DNA of 64,000 nucleotides from Hermatobates lingyangjiaoensis (Eukaryota > Arthropoda > Insecta > Hemiptera > Hermatobatidae). The stretch spans positions 7,193,001 through 7,257,000 of the forward strand of contig JAPFBL010001617.1 in assembly GCA_026182355.1 (NCBI GenBank). Direction: 5' to 3'. Below the pieces are notes generated by a model. It searched no databases and was not told the origin of the DNA. It worked only from the letters and a program-made list of their open reading frames with translations. A program made the position numbers and the translations under genes. Shown here piece after piece: positions 32,800 to 44,793 of this stretch; position 1 is the stretch's first letter; every line of letters starts with the position of its first letter.

Positions 32800-34730
32800 A
32801 AATATCTGAAAGGATTACATTTTGTTTGTGTGATTTGTTTTTTCATTAAGTCAGGGTTGAGTGGTTGAGACAAGCTAATAGGGCTGTGCAGTTGAAGGGA
32901 CGGCCAAGAGGTGAGTTCACTCACGACTTCGATGGGTGGAGGCTTTAAGTTTTTGTCTTTGCCTTTTTCCTCCCTGGCAGCTAGGTGCTAACAGTGGGGC
33001 CACCCACCTAGGGATCTCGTCCATATTTACTATTCATTATGCCTTCCTGTACCACTTGGAGAAACCATAACATCACCTCACAGTGTTAGCTATCTTTCTA
33101 CCTGTTGCTGACAAAATATCTCCCCCACTCCTCCTTTACCTTTAATCTTCCAAATTTCCCTTGTCATTATCACATAAACAAAATTTACAATTTCACAAAT
33201 ATCCGTATTAATAAACTAATTTTATAGTGTCAATCTATTTGGGAAATTGTAAATTTTAATTTTTAAACATCATAATAATACTATAGTTTAAAAGTATTGA
33301 ACTATCTCCAAATATCTTCTGCAAATAATAGACATCATATTATATATATTGTAGCATTGTTATTAGATCATTGTATAATTCTTTAATTATAATGATAGTT
33401 TATTTAAACGAGCATCAAACACCCATACTATTTAAACAAGTAAAGCTGTCGTATTTTTTGATAATGCTTTAACACATATTTATTAACATATACGTATTTA
33501 ATGAATGAATGTTGCCCAGTATGGACATTCAAAAAAGAATGTAAGTCTATAGTTTTCAACATGGGTGCACATCCTACAGATGACTGTTCGATTATGAAAA
33601 ACTTTTTTGTTTTGATCTTTTACTTTTAGCTTTGATTGAGTACATTTTGTAAAAAGTCGAAGTTATTTCAACCAAGGTGGCCTAGATTATTGAATTTCGA
33701 AATGGTTTAATTTTGTTTGGCTAAGCCTGTATGTGTTTGTTAAATCTTTCTTAAATAACAGTTTCAAATTAAATATCCTTGCACACTATAAAAGCTGCAA
33801 AGATTAGGCTAAATGGTTTTTACCAGAAGAAGAATATTCGTCATATAATAAACGTCATAAGGCCATAAAAACAACAACAGCGACGTGTTAATAGCAGATA
33901 CTCCAACTTAACATTTATGTAGTTTGAATAATAAATATATTATATATCATACAATTAAGTTTTCGCAGTTAAATGAAGTTAAAATAAAATGATAATTTTA
34001 TTAGAAAGTACAATAATTTGGTATGAATGAATTTTGTGTTTTGTACCTCATGTTAGTGAGTCAGCATATAGCAGAAAAGATAAAAGATAAGGTATCAGAA
34101 GAGATAAACTAAAAGCAGCCAGCAACCAAGCACTAAATGGCAAATAACTCTAACAAAAATTATTTAAAGAGAATTTATTGTATTAAATTTGTTAGTAAAT
34201 AGTGAACACATTTGTGGTAAATAAAGTGTTGCTCAAACGAAAAACTGTGACCTTAATATGAAAAAATATCAATACTACTTGAGTAATGTTGGTAAAATAA
34301 TAGTGCTAATTCTTGATTTGACTTGTTAATAATTTGAATAATGTTAAGAGATTATTTATAGGTTATTATGAAGTAATTTATATACTTTATTTGAATATAA
34401 ATTTCTGTATCAAATGGTCATTTACTGATAACGAACTAATAATAACAGAACAAAAGAGACTGCTTTCACCCCATAATTCAATTGTTTTTATATTCTGTGA
34501 TGTGATTCATTCATAAGTAAATAAAAATGAAAATAATTCTTTATTATTAATAAATTTATTCAAGGAATACAATTTTCATATATTCGACTAATAACTAAAA
34601 TTATTTATCGAATAAAATTTTCTGATAAATATTGTTAAAGGTAAGTTCGTAAGTTAGTATTAATTACGTACATATTTTTTAATTTAATTTAAAATTGATG
34701 TAAATACATTTTTATAAAATAAACAGATTT
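32800..34730. other. Spacer without recognised genes
   Basis: A less AT-rich patch at about 32870-33160 (for example ggggccacccacctaggga) may be an unidentified short repeat. The rest is AT-rich with no conserved frames. Confidence 0.45.
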
Positions 34731-34734
34731 ATGA

Positions 34735-37180
34735 ACTCAAGCCTAATTCTCAGTCTTTACTATAACGAAGTATTTTTGAAGATATTTGGTGGGGCAGTGG
34801 GATACCTTCAGCCTAATCCTCAGTTTTTGCTGTGAAGAATACTAGGAGAGTTTGTAGAAGGTACAATCTAATTTTCATTGTTTGCTCTGTTTGTAGATAT
34901 GACAGGCTGTGGCATGTACCAACTGCCTGACCTCAGTCTTTACTATAACAATGACTAGGAAGGCATTAAGCTACAGCTTAATTTTAGACTTGCGCAGTAT
35001 TTATAGAGATCACCAACTGAATCCTGTAAGAACTTTGATTAAACTCTAGGCTAATTCTAATTTCTTTCTGTATTTATAGAGATAAGCTGGCCGTAGAAAT
35101 ATTCAGCCTAAACCTTATTCTTTGCTGTAAAGATGACTAGGAGAGCTTTGCATTAACTACAGCCTAATTCTCGTCTTTCGCTGTATTTGCTCTTTCGAGG
35201 ACTCAGGCGCCCCTTTCCTGGAAGGGTTCTCCTTCAATGAGAAGGCAGATCTCCTAATTCTAATGTGCCTATCTGTCGGCGTCCTCGCAGGAAAAGCGAG
35301 CTTACGTAGACTGGTTAACAGGCGGAAGGCTTTGTGACCTCACCTGTAGCCAAGAGAGGCTCAGTAGGATCTAGGTTCGAAGTTCTACCCGAGAGCTCTT
35401 AAAACACTGTTGGCACCACGGAGGCGGGGGTAGCCAATGTGGGATTTACCGCATGTCCCGTCGTTGGTGTTGGACTTATAGTGGTTTTGGTTCCTCACCC
35501 AGTAAGGGTAGCCTCTCTAGGGAGTCGCTGTGTGAGAAGCAGTATCTTCTCGGGAGGTTGCCCACATAGCAACAAGAGGCAGCTAGACCCTCGACCGTTA
35601 CCGTTGGGTAAGCTCCATCAGTTGACATGAGGACTTGAAAACTGGATTCACTGACGTGAGACCTGGTCCCAGGTTAATGGGCACTTTCCTTCGGGCGGAT
35701 GACCGAATGCTATTGGATACAAAGAGGTAGTCCTAAAACCGATGACTTAGTAGGAGTCTGTCATCTCTTTCGCTGTACTTGTAGATACGACTGGCTGATC
35801 CTTATAGCAACAACTGGCTAAACCTGAGTCTTTACTGTGAAGACGACTAGGTGTGCTTTTAAGAAGCCTCAGATTAATACTGTTTTGGCTCTATTTATAG
35901 GGATGACTGGTAGGCTGTGGAGGACTCCACCATAACTATTCAGTTTTTGATATAACCACGGCTAGGAGTGCATTATAAAAACTACAGCATAATTCTTATC
36001 TTTCGTTGTATTTATAGGGATGACTGAGTGGACCACTGAAGGATACCAGCCACAACCTAAGTCTTTGCTTTTTACATGCTACAACTTAATACTCAGTTTT
36101 ATCTCTATTTATAGGGATGATTGGTTGACTAGTAGGAGATTACAACCTAATTCTCAGTCTTTGCCATAAATACTACTAGAAGAGCTTTATTTAAGAGCTC
36201 TTTAATACTTTAATACTTTAATTTTTAAGATCTCTATACAAGCTTCAACCTAGTAATTATCATTCGCTGTATTTTTATAGATAGGATGGTTGCCCAATTA
36301 GAACTCCATTTCAGTCCTCAATCTTTATTATCCAGGTGACTAGGAGAGTTTTACATAAGCTACAGCCTGACTCATTTCTTTCATTTTATTTATGGTGACG
36401 ACTGGCTGTGCCGTTGAAGGACTCTGGCCAAAACTTCAGTCTTTGCTATAACGACGTTTATGAGAGCTTTGTGCAAGCTACAGTTTAACACTCAGTTTTA
36501 CCTGTATTTATAGAACTGACTGGCCGGACCGTAAAAGAAATCCTATTTAATTATCGGTCTTTGATATAAAGATAACTGGATGAACTATGTGCTGGTTATG
36601 TCCTCATTATTGTCTCTCACTGTATTAATATATGATTGCATGGCCCTATAAGAACATCAGCATAAACTTTAATCTCTGATATCAAGTCGGTTATGAGAGC
36701 TTTGTTCAACGTACAGTCTAATAATCAGCTTTGGCTCTATTTATAGAGATGACTGGCTGGTATTCTGACAGGGACCAGAATGGTCAATATATGCTATCAA
36801 GACGTCTAAGAGAGTTTGTCTTAGTATTTAAGAATAAGATAATTCTTATCTGTCGTTGTATTTGTAGGGATGATCACTTGGACCGTTGAAGGACTACAGT
36901 TGATACCTCAGTTCTTTCTATAAAGACTATGTTCTTTCTATTCAAGCACTGTTCAAGCTATAGCCTAATTCTCATTTTTCCCTGCATAGAGATGATTACC
37001 TCTGCTTCTTTAGTACATTAGTCTAAACTTCAGTTTTTGCTGAAAAGACGACTGACTGAGAGTGTTTTTACAAGTTACAAGCTAATACTTAGCTTTAACT
37101 CTATATACAGACACGACTGGTTGGACGGTAGAAAGCCAGCGGACTAACCTCTGTCACTTCAAGCTGCTGGCTGATATGGT
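34735..37180. repeat. Satellite array, unit about 118 bp made of two related halves
   Basis: The marker 'tatttatagggatgactgg' and variants recur near 34898, 34992, 35079, 35775, 35891, 36008, 36107, 36272, 36387, 36506, 36630, 36740, 36858, 36985 and 37103. Most steps are 110-127 bp. Between markers, the half unit 'cagcctaattctcagtcttt' recurs, once followed by 'gctataaagacgactagga' and once by 'gctgtatttataggg'. The unit is therefore a dimer of two ~59-bp halves. Copies are diverged. No open frame is kept, so it is not coding. A 576-bp insertion interrupts it at 35190. Confidence 0.85.
35190..35765 (+). mobile_element. GC-rich 576-bp insertion with 16-bp target duplication, possibly SINE-like
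   Basis: The flanks TCTTTCGCTGTATTTG (35174-35189) and TCTTTCGCTGTACTTG (35766-35781) differ by one base and are satellite sequence, so they mark a target duplication. A duplication of this length points to target-primed reverse transcription. The insert is clearly richer in G and C than its surroundings. It contains ggttcgaagttc (35374-35385), close to a tRNA B box, and tagactggttaac upstream, a weak A box. There is no poly-A tail and no long frame. Class is inferred. Confidence 0.6.
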
Positions 37181-38085
37181 TCTCTTTTTATCCTTATTTA
37201 ACTGCTTTGTTTTGGATGTTTACTCTTATTCTAATTGTTGCGTTTTTAATATTTTCTGACATTCATTGTGTTCTATGTCAATTTGATTTCATTTTCTTCT
37301 TTGTTTATTCTATTATCGTATGTTTGCTTCTTTTCTACGATTTTCAACTTGCCCTTCGAGTTCGTAGGCTGAAACCCGGTTGGGGGATTATTATGGAGGA
37401 GTATGGTGGCTGGTTATCTTCAGCTTAATACAGAGATTCCATAAAATCATTAAGTAATACTTTTTTTTATTCAATTGTGTAATTTATAGCTTTACAACGT
37501 ATTTTAATACATTTTAAAAACTTGTTAGGACGCATTAATTTAGAGACAGACAATTGTGTAAACTTACGCTTTGAATTTTACTTCTTCTATAATACACGTC
37601 TGTTTCTCTGTATGTAAAAACAGAGGTTCTACATTTTCTTAGTGCATTATAGTTCCTTCGACACTATTCTTATATTTTAATATAAGATTACACCAGCTAG
37701 GTTGGTACTACTTTTACCTGATCTAATTGAATTATATACTGTCTAGCATATTATTTAGACAGCATATAATCATATTCTAGCTAGGCATATTTAAAAAGAT
37801 AATGTTGTAAACAAGTCCCCAAAATGATAGTTTTTGTTCAATGACAATCAAACCATGTAGTAAGTAGAATAACAATTTTGTGAAAAGAGAAAAATATTTA
37901 TTTTTTTTGAATGACAATTCATTTTAATTAAATAAAATTTGAAAATCGTAATCATAATTAACTAAGTTGATTAAACATTAATGACTTAATGTATTTATAC
38001 ATGTTATCATCAAAAAAATGATCCACAAAGGACAACAAACGTTTCAGAGTAAACTAAAGGTACACAGTAAATAGAAAAACACGCT
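37181..38085. other. AT-rich spacer
   Basis: A 73-residue hydrophobic frame at 37207-37428 has no known motif and is probably chance. Nothing else is seen. Confidence 0.5.
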
Positions 38086-38090
38086 TACAG

Positions 38091-38123
38091 TCTCTAATTT
38101 TCGGTTTAACCGTCATCAGGAGA
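38091..38123 (-). ncRNA. Hammerhead-like motif (AATT family)
   Basis: On the - strand: TCTC, CTGATGA, one base, hairpin GGT/ACC, GAAA, palindrome AATT, A, GAGA. TCTC and GAGA are complementary and form stem I. Relatives with altered stems are at 60232 and 60311. Confidence 0.55.
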
Positions 38124-38286
38124 GAGAAGAAAGGGTATAGCAGTCCTTCTTGGATATATATATTTAAAAAACAAATGCCCGATTTTACATTATTTAGTTT
38201 GGTAGAAAAATTTTTAATTTTCTAAAACTCTTTTTTAAATCTGGGTTTCGTAGGTAATGAATTAACTCACCATGTTTCTTGTTACT

Positions 38287-38345
38287 GAATATATTCTTCG
38301 ACATGTTTCGATGCTACAAGTCACCATCATCAGGAAAAAATATTC
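38287..38345 (-). ncRNA. Best hammerhead-like motif: long stem I and GUC cleavage triplet
   Basis: On the - strand: GAATATTTTTTC, CTGATGA, one base, stem II GGTG/CATC with an 8-base loop, GAAA, palindrome ACATGT, C, GAAGAATATATTC. The two flanks pair over 12 positions with one bulge and one G-U. The bases before the predicted cut read GUC, the preferred hammerhead triplet. The cut would fall between 38300 and 38299. Helix III can only form between two molecules, as in the dimeric PLE ribozymes. Confidence 0.65.
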
Positions 38346-38519
38346 TTAGCATAATTAACTATTACATAATAAGTAACATGGATGACACTACAAAAATTGG
38401 AGTAAACATTACAATTGATAACAACAGCTTGCAATGTCTTGTTTGGGGAATCATATTTTTAAGTCAGGTTGTGTTTGTTATTGATCATGAAATGACCCTA
38501 TATGTTTCTTCATCTGGCG

Positions 38520-39260
38520 TGTCTTGGTATGGTTGTGTACTAATTCTTCCTTCAATTGGTTCCCTTCCTTTGTTTTTGGTTTGTATAAGATTTCCGAACA
38601 AGCGCAGCTGGTTACTAAAATTGTCTTTCTGTTCATTATTGCTTGGACATTTCTCTCGGATGTAATGCGCTTCTAGTATTTTTAAACTTTTATATTCGTT
38701 TTCTCTGGCTATTATTTTGTGTTGCTAACTAAGGTTTCTCTGCATATTTTCGTTTTATGAACCTTATGGTAGTAATCTTTAGAGGCTCCTAAGGGTAGAT
38801 AGGCCTTCTAGAAAGGGTGGTAACAGTCGATCCTACATATGAGGAATTTAGGAACTCACAGTTTCCCAACGGACATTTAAACTCATATATTTAAATTATA
38901 TGAGTTTAATTATATGTATTATATGCTATAATTATATGTATGTATATGTATGCTATAATTATATATTATATGCTATAATTATATGTATTAATTAGGCTAC
39001 AGGGGCTGCATTTCTTCCTGTTTGTTCTTAATTATTAGTTGAGTCGAGGTTTTACTGCGATAAAATATAATTAACTGGAGCTTGTCTTCCTGTTTTTTGC
39101 ACTTTAGATTGTTACGCAGAATTGTTTGAGTACTTTTTTGTCTGTTTTATAGTTTTCAGAAAAACTGATTTTCATAATATATCTTATATGTAGTGTAATC
39201 TTTTTCTTAATCTTTCCTGTTCTTCTTGATATGTAGACTGATGTAGTTTTTTAGAGTACT
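38520..39260 (-). pseudogene. Decayed PLE: RT-EN linker and GIY-YIG endonuclease
   Basis: On the - strand, in shifting frames: LQLIIFYRSKTSTQLIIKNK near 39080 (the linker before the endonuclease), KCPLGNCEFLNSSYVGSTVT near 38880-38820, and a KILEALHIREK-like piece near 38690. An AT-rich insertion (38880-38985) splits the linker from the endonuclease. The 128-residue frame read on the + strand over 38279-38665 is an antisense shadow. Confidence 0.65.
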
Positions 39261-40204
39261 ATCAAATTCGATATTAGAGTTCAATCCGATATTGATGAAA
39301 TTTTGCACTTGTGTCCTTTAAAACAGGCACAAAAAACCTGTGATATTTCAATTTTAAAAGAAGAAGCAAATTTAATTATTGAGAGTGGTTTTGAGCTAAT
39401 AACTTACATTGATGTTAAAATTATAGCGTTGCGAACAAGTGATTCAATTACCAGTTGAGCAAACATTGAGTAGGCAAACAATTTAGGCTAACCAAGAGAT
39501 TTAATAGACACATATGCATTCAATAAGCAAACGTAGAATAGACAATCATTATCTCATGAAGCCAAAAGGGAGTCAAACAAAATCAACTCAGGGCGGCTTT
39601 TTGGAGGAGTAGGAAAATACGTGAGGAATAGAAAATTCTTGTAGGAAATACTCCCATGAGTTGACTGCGTTCAGAGTTACTGGAACGTCTGAACAAAGAA
39701 AACTTATCATCAAGATAAATCTATTCGAAAGAAAATAGTTCTATAAAAAACCTGAAATTCAGATATTACCTAAGGATCGTAGGCAGTTGAAATGATCAAA
39801 TTGGAAAGAAAGTTAAGTTTCTATTTAAAGGTTTCACGGAGAGTCAGTTTTAAGGGCTTTATAGTTATCAATAAGAAGAGTCAAGTAATAAAACAGAATA
39901 ATACAAAACTGAAGAGAGCTTAGTACAGTGTTTAGTTTTTATGTTCTGCAATTCATACTACTAAATATTTACTCTTTTAATATTATGTGTTTAAAGTTGT
40001 TTAGTGATTCTCTAATATTTTTAGACGTATTAGTAGCTCATAGAGTGTATGAACTGTTGAAGTCATCGGAAACTTCAAAAAATGCGAATTGTTATGAAAA
40101 TCAAAGCTATGACGTCATTACACAACACAAGCGTATACATAATACACCGACATTTTTAAGTGGCCTAGTTCATGTTGTAGGATATATATGGTTATGGAGT
40201 CTAT
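39261..40204. other. Spacer, nothing recognised
   Basis: No family signal. A 97-residue frame at 39928-40221 runs into the SINE-like piece and looks like chance. Confidence 0.4.
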
Positions 40205-40325
40205 ACCCAAAACCCTGGTAGGTGTTTTCTTATTCTTTGAGGGTGTGATTGAGGTCCTAATAGAAAGCTGATTCCTCGAGGGAATTTTTCCAGAGACGAG
40301 TGCGTAAGCCACTAGGCTACTCTGG
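40205..40325 (-). mobile_element. tRNA-derived SINE head
   Basis: The - strand begins GCCAGAGTAGCCTAGTGGCT then TACGCACTCGTCTCTGG. This is a tRNA-like 5' half with a good A box (TAGCCTAGTGG) and an anticodon-arm-like stem. A weak B box follows (CCTCGAGGAATC). It is not a tRNA gene, because the 3' half does not fold back to the acceptor stem. Confidence 0.5.
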
Positions 40326-40537
40326 CATTCAAACACAAGGAGTTTTTAACAAATAAACGAACAAATAGACTATTCAGCTTTATTTTATTAAATAGAATAA
40401 ACCTGATACAATAATTTTTAAGTGACGTAGTGTGTTATACAGAAGAGGGGTTATAAATAGTTCTCAATGAATAAATAAGAGTCAGTAGAAAAGTAGACTC
40501 TGGTCAGTCTAGTCTAGAGTCTGGTCTGCTCTAGTCA

Positions 40538-40892
40538 GCGGTGATTCTGACAGGTGCTCCATGGCACCATGGGCAGGGTCATTTCATATACCAGGGGACA
40601 TCACGTGATGGGACAGTCCTACAGGTGGCTGTTCTTTATTTAAGTACTTATTTCTTATACTTATCTCAAATTTAAACTACATGTGCAATTACACCGGAGT
40701 TGGCATAAGAGTGGTATTCTTGACTTAGGCGAGGTATGATTAGTCAAAATCAAATTAGTCCCTGTTTTTTTAATTAATTTAATAGTTAATTCAGCGAAGA
40801 TTAATATGATTGTACACCTCGAAATGCCGCCCCCTGGCACATGCTGCCCGGGACGGACCGCCCCTCCCGCCAACCTCTTGCTACGCCGCTGG
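40538..40892. mobile_element. hAT-like short element, GC-rich ends
   Basis: Left CAGCGGTGATTCTGACAGG, right (inverted) ctacgccgctg: the first eight TIR bases agree but for one. The right part, tgcccgggacggaccgcccc, is a phrase common in hAT-type short elements of invertebrates. Flanking octamers gctctagt and gcttgatt agree at five of eight. A diverged relative of the inner part lies at 41200-41245 (atggcgccccctgtcacata). Confidence 0.45.
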
Positions 40893-42205
40893 CTTGATTG
40901 AATATCAAGAACTCAAACTAGCCTTTTCACATTTTGCCAAAATATTTTACTAAAATCTGTTTTTTTTATGCCTATTTCAATACCTGGACACAATGCTATT
41001 TCGAAATTACAAAAAAGTTAATCTCTTGTATTCGTTGTTATTTTATTTATTATTATATTTATTTATGTTAGTAGAAAGAAAATTCTAATTTATAATTTGG
41101 TGTAAACATTCCCGAATTGTTTATACTTTTATTATTTATTTCATTTTAAAATTACAATTTTTCATAATTTTGTAAGCTTTATTATCAATTTCCCAACAAA
41201 ATGGCGCCCCCTGTCACATACCGCGGACTTTCCCTCCCACAACTCCCATTTCTTTGACACTGAATGAGTGTATTATAGGAGAAATCCTGCAGAACGAGCC
41301 GCAGTACCGCGCAGGTCCATTGAGGAGCACACGCTTCATAGAAGGTCTACCTTCTAACTTACAACATTAATTCGATAAAAATAACAGGAAAGAAAAAGAT
41401 AAGATTTAGTAACTAAAAATATATTCTTTATGTATTATTTTTATTTTAAAATTATATATGTTTGCTGTTGATTTGCATATTGCAATTTACAAATCAACAA
41501 CCTTTCTAAAAGTCTTCAAATACGTTAACCCTGAACCATTATAGTTATTGTTCGTCTATTATCGCAAGGAAAGATGACTCTATCATCTCTAAAGGTCAAT
41601 AACTCCCAAGGAGATGCTGTAAAGCAGTAAACTGAGAATGATGGGAGGTTCAAGGATTATCTTGCCACCGTGGATAGCCACTATCTGTCTGCTTTTTTAT
41701 CTAACAATTTCCCTTCAAACTACTACAACAATTGAATTTGTGCGATATCTCTATTTCTTTCAATTATTTAAAATGTTTCTATATTTATTTCTACTGAATT
41801 TCGTTTTAACAGGAATAAGTTTGATTATTTTCAGACTCTGTACATATTTAGTACATTTATGATTGTTTAATAAAATGGCTTACATGATTCGTAACATGAA
41901 AATATTGTAACAAAATCATGATGCTTGCTTAGAGTAAATGGGACCGACCACTTATCGTAGCATTTTTTTTCAATGATTTTTTAGTCTCTTCTTTTTATTC
42001 AAAGCATTTAGACAAATGAAATATTTAGATGGAAATCGAATTTTTATATAGACACTTACTCAAATGTATTATCAACCAATCACATTGGTCAACAATGACA
42101 TATATTTCAATGTTTTCTTTTACTCATAGTCAGTAGAAAGAAAAGTGAGCACTAATGCTAATGCAGATTGAAGAGCATTAAATAGCAATAAAGTTTTAAA
42201 ATTTA
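40893..42205. other. Spacer
   Basis: Apart from the GC-rich relative of the preceding element at 41200-41245, I see no gene or structure. Confidence 0.5.
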
Positions 42206-42207
42206 CT

Positions 42208-42277
42208 ACTCCAATGACATGTGTTTCTTGTATATATATATATATATATATATATACAAGAAACACATGTCATTGGA

Positions 42278-42310
<33 letters not shown>

Positions 42311-42346
42311 AGAAACACATGTCATTGGAGTAGTAAATTTTATCCC

Positions 42347-42418
<72 letters not shown>
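42208..42418. repeat. (TA)n with inverted and direct copies of a 24-bp block
   Basis: ctccaatgacatgtgtttcttg at 42210-42231 is followed by (TA)n, then by its reverse complement at 42256-42279, more (TA)n, and the reverse complement again at 42309-42332. A TA tract of about 70 bases ends at 42418. The block can fold into a hairpin with TA loops. Confidence 0.85.
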
Positions 42419-42422
<4 letters not shown>

Positions 42423-42632
42423 ATAAGTTGGCAGCAGATCTTCATTCAAGCATACATTGTTGAAAAGCAGAGCAGATTCTGCATTCACGACTTTTTTAAG
42501 TAGTTCTTCTTTTTTCCTAATTACACTTCTATGTTGCAGAGGCAATGCAAATAGCAGATTTCCCAGCGACATTTTCAGACAAAAAACATAGTCTAATAAC
42601 TACAAAAATTTTATTCACTACTTTTTAAACAC

Positions 42633-42662
42633 AAGCTTTCGACCTCGTTGGTCATCCTCTGG
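42633..42662 (-). ncRNA. Hammerhead-like motif at the PLE 3' end (AGCT family), damaged core
   Basis: On the - strand: CAGAGGA (U4 replaced by A), one base, stem II GACC/GGTC with loop AACGA, GAAA, palindrome AGCT, T, GTGTTTAAA. It lies about 180 bp after the endonuclease stop of the PLE, the place expected for a PLE ribozyme. Confidence 0.45.
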
Positions 42663-42842
42663 CAGAATAAAATATTAAGACAGATAAATAAGATAAAAAC
42701 TCAAAGTAATAAAATAACAAGATACAACTGGAAATCCATATATAAGGGATAACTATAGAAAATGTGATATAGAGGTAACAATACTAACAGGTAATAGTTA
42801 CCTTGGATTGGCGATCCTAGCGTCTGGGATGTTAACCAGCCG

Positions 42843-43367
42843 TCACTCAGTCTTTGTTAATTTCACTTTATTGTCAAAGTTTCTGGAAGTCAGTATAACA
42901 AACATTTCACTGGATTGTAAGTTAATCTCCGGGCATTTTTCCTTTATGTAGATGGCTTCTAGGATTTTTAAATGAAGAGGGTTTCTATTAAAGTTTAAAA
43001 TAGACGTTCCCTCTACAACCATCTTACGCGTGAGTGAAGTGTGGTGTTTTTTCTCCACGTGGACCTTCGGTGCTCCTGTAGCGAGGTGCATGGTGAGACG
43101 CCTTGAGAGTTTCGTCGTGGTCATGCCAATGTATCGGGATGGTAGGGTTGCACAGTTCTCTTCTTTAGAAATAAATTGATACACGACATGACTCCTCTGA
43201 ACTTCAGTTGCCTCTTTTTTGTAATTATTTCTTATAAGCAAGTTGCTCGTTTTTTTATTGTTATAGTAAATCATAAGACGTAGCGTGTCCCTTTCATTCG
43301 TCGTCTTTACATGACCCGCTATGATTTTTTGCAAAACTTGTTCATCCTGCTTGTATTGCGTGGACAT
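42843..43367 (-). pseudogene. PLE linker and GIY-YIG endonuclease
   Basis: Part of the element at 42452-44800. The 174-residue frame starts inside the linker (LRLMIYYNNKKTSNLLIRNN), then SHVVYQF and CATLPSRYIGMTTTKLSRRL, TMHLATGAPKVH, and ILEAIYIKEKCPEINLQSS. The YIG, the Arg of LSRRL and the H of the TMHL stretch are kept, so the endonuclease fold itself is intact. The upstream part of the protein is in other frames (43319-43516). Confidence 0.8.
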
Positions 43368-43739
43368 GTACGAACGATAGTATAGAGGTATCGTTTCACC
43401 CTTGACCTGTTCAACTTTTTCACCTCGGGAATACCCGATGTATGGGAATACTTGCCCATGTGTTTAGCGATTTCTTTCTCCACATCTTTATTGGAGTAGC
43501 CATTATTGACCAGCACCTGGGTGGTTTTGTCAAGTTATTTGTGCATGCTGCTCCAATCGCTGCAGTGCGTTATGGCTCTTCTGACGTAGGCACTAATGGT
43601 AGCTTGTTTATACCTGGTGGGGCACTCACTTTGCCCATTCAGGCAATATCCAGAGTTGGTGGGTTTATTGTACACCTCCGTATGGAAACAGTCAATTCCA
43701 CTTCTAACGAGCACATCTAAGAAGGAGAGTTGGCCGTCA

Positions 43740-44760
43740 CTGCCATGTTCTAAGGTTAATTTTAGACCAGAGACCTCTTGGAGGTGTTGATGTAGCTGAG
43801 AGAGTGTTATCGGTAACTACAAAAATATCGTCAATGTACCGACAATATATGGGTGGCTTCGACAAGGTGGAAAATGCCTATTTTTCAATGCTTCCCATAT
43901 AAAAGTTGGCGAAAAGTACTCCAAGAGGTGAGCCCATGGCTACACCATCAATCTGCTGGAACATGCGTCCATCTGGCGAAAGAAATGGGGCTTCCTTCGT
44001 ACATATCTCAAGCAATTGTTTAAGTGCTAACCTGGGTATATCAAGTCTGGGTTCCTGGTGAGGGGGGTAGATTTCTTTAAGGATATAGGATATGGTCTTA
44101 TTAACAGGGACATTAGTAAAGAGAGACTCAACGTCCAAAGATGGTAGGTTGCCTTTAGCGTTAGATGTCTTGAGCAGTTCCAGGAAATCTATGGATTAGA
44201 CGACATAGATTTCCTATGTCGTATTCATGGCTGTATTTAGATGGGATGAATGGTTTAAGGATAGTATTTAATCGTTTTGCAAGATGGTAAGTAGGGGTGG
44301 GAATCTGGCTGATGATAGGTCGGAGGGGATTGTCGGGTTTGTGTATCTTCACAGTCCTACAACAGTAGCCAAGGTCAAAATCACCTTTTAGTAAGGGCAG
44401 AGAGAGGTTTCCTTTCTTTGAGTTAATGCTTCTAATTATTTTATTAACACGCTTCTTGATGTCTTCAACCGGGTTTCTTTTGATTAACTTAAATTTAGTA
44501 CTATCACTTAGTAGGCTGTTGATTTTAGATTGATACTCCTCGGTGGGCATGAGAACATAGCATGCTGCCTTGTCAGCTCTCCTAATAATAATAGAAGCAT
44601 CATTTCTAAGTGATTTAGCTGCATCATGGTGTCTTTTTTTAATCAGGTTGCTTTGGAACTGTCCTCGTGTAATTTTGGCTTCACGCAGGATTTCTTCACG
44701 GATGCCCTCGTCCTCTTTAACCTTTCCTTTTAAGGAAAGTCTTTTAAGAACATATACTTA
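43740..44760 (-). pseudogene. PLE reverse transcriptase
   Basis: On the - strand from 44760: a charged N-terminal stretch (YVLKRLSLKGKVKEDEGIRE), RRADKAACYVLMP, then TVKIHKPDNPLRPIISQIPT at about 44361-44302. Next are DVESLFTNVPVNKTISYILK (44135-44076) and QQIDGVAMGSPLGVLFANFY (43957-43898). After an in-frame TAG at 43880-43878 comes the catalytic YIDD (43838-43827). These are RT motifs in the right order for the PLE family, a relative of telomerase RT. A frameshift before 44161 and others after 43810 break it. Confidence 0.82.
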
Positions 44761-44793
44761 AAATAGTCGTAATGCAGAATCTGCTCTGCTTTT

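Noticed and set aside
35439..35630. 63-residue frame in the GC-rich insertion
   Set aside because: Short and without motif; GC-rich sequence gives such frames by chance.
34735..37180. CRISPR-like array
   Set aside because: The units are contiguous and diverged with no constant repeat and variable spacer structure, and the genome is animal.
38279..38665. 128-residue hydrophobic frame on +
   Set aside because: The - strand of the same stretch carries PLE endonuclease remnants and two hammerhead-like motifs; the + frame has no motif of its own.
40205..40325. True tRNA gene on the - strand
   Set aside because: The 5' half looks tRNA-like but the T arm and the acceptor 3' strand do not fold, so a SINE head is more likely.
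42206..42572. Overlapping open frames with long Tyr-Ile strings on both strands
   Set aside because: They are translations of (TA)n and have no other content.
44570..44761. 63-residue frame on + near the PLE
   Set aside because: It is antisense to the N-terminal part of the PLE reverse transcriptase.
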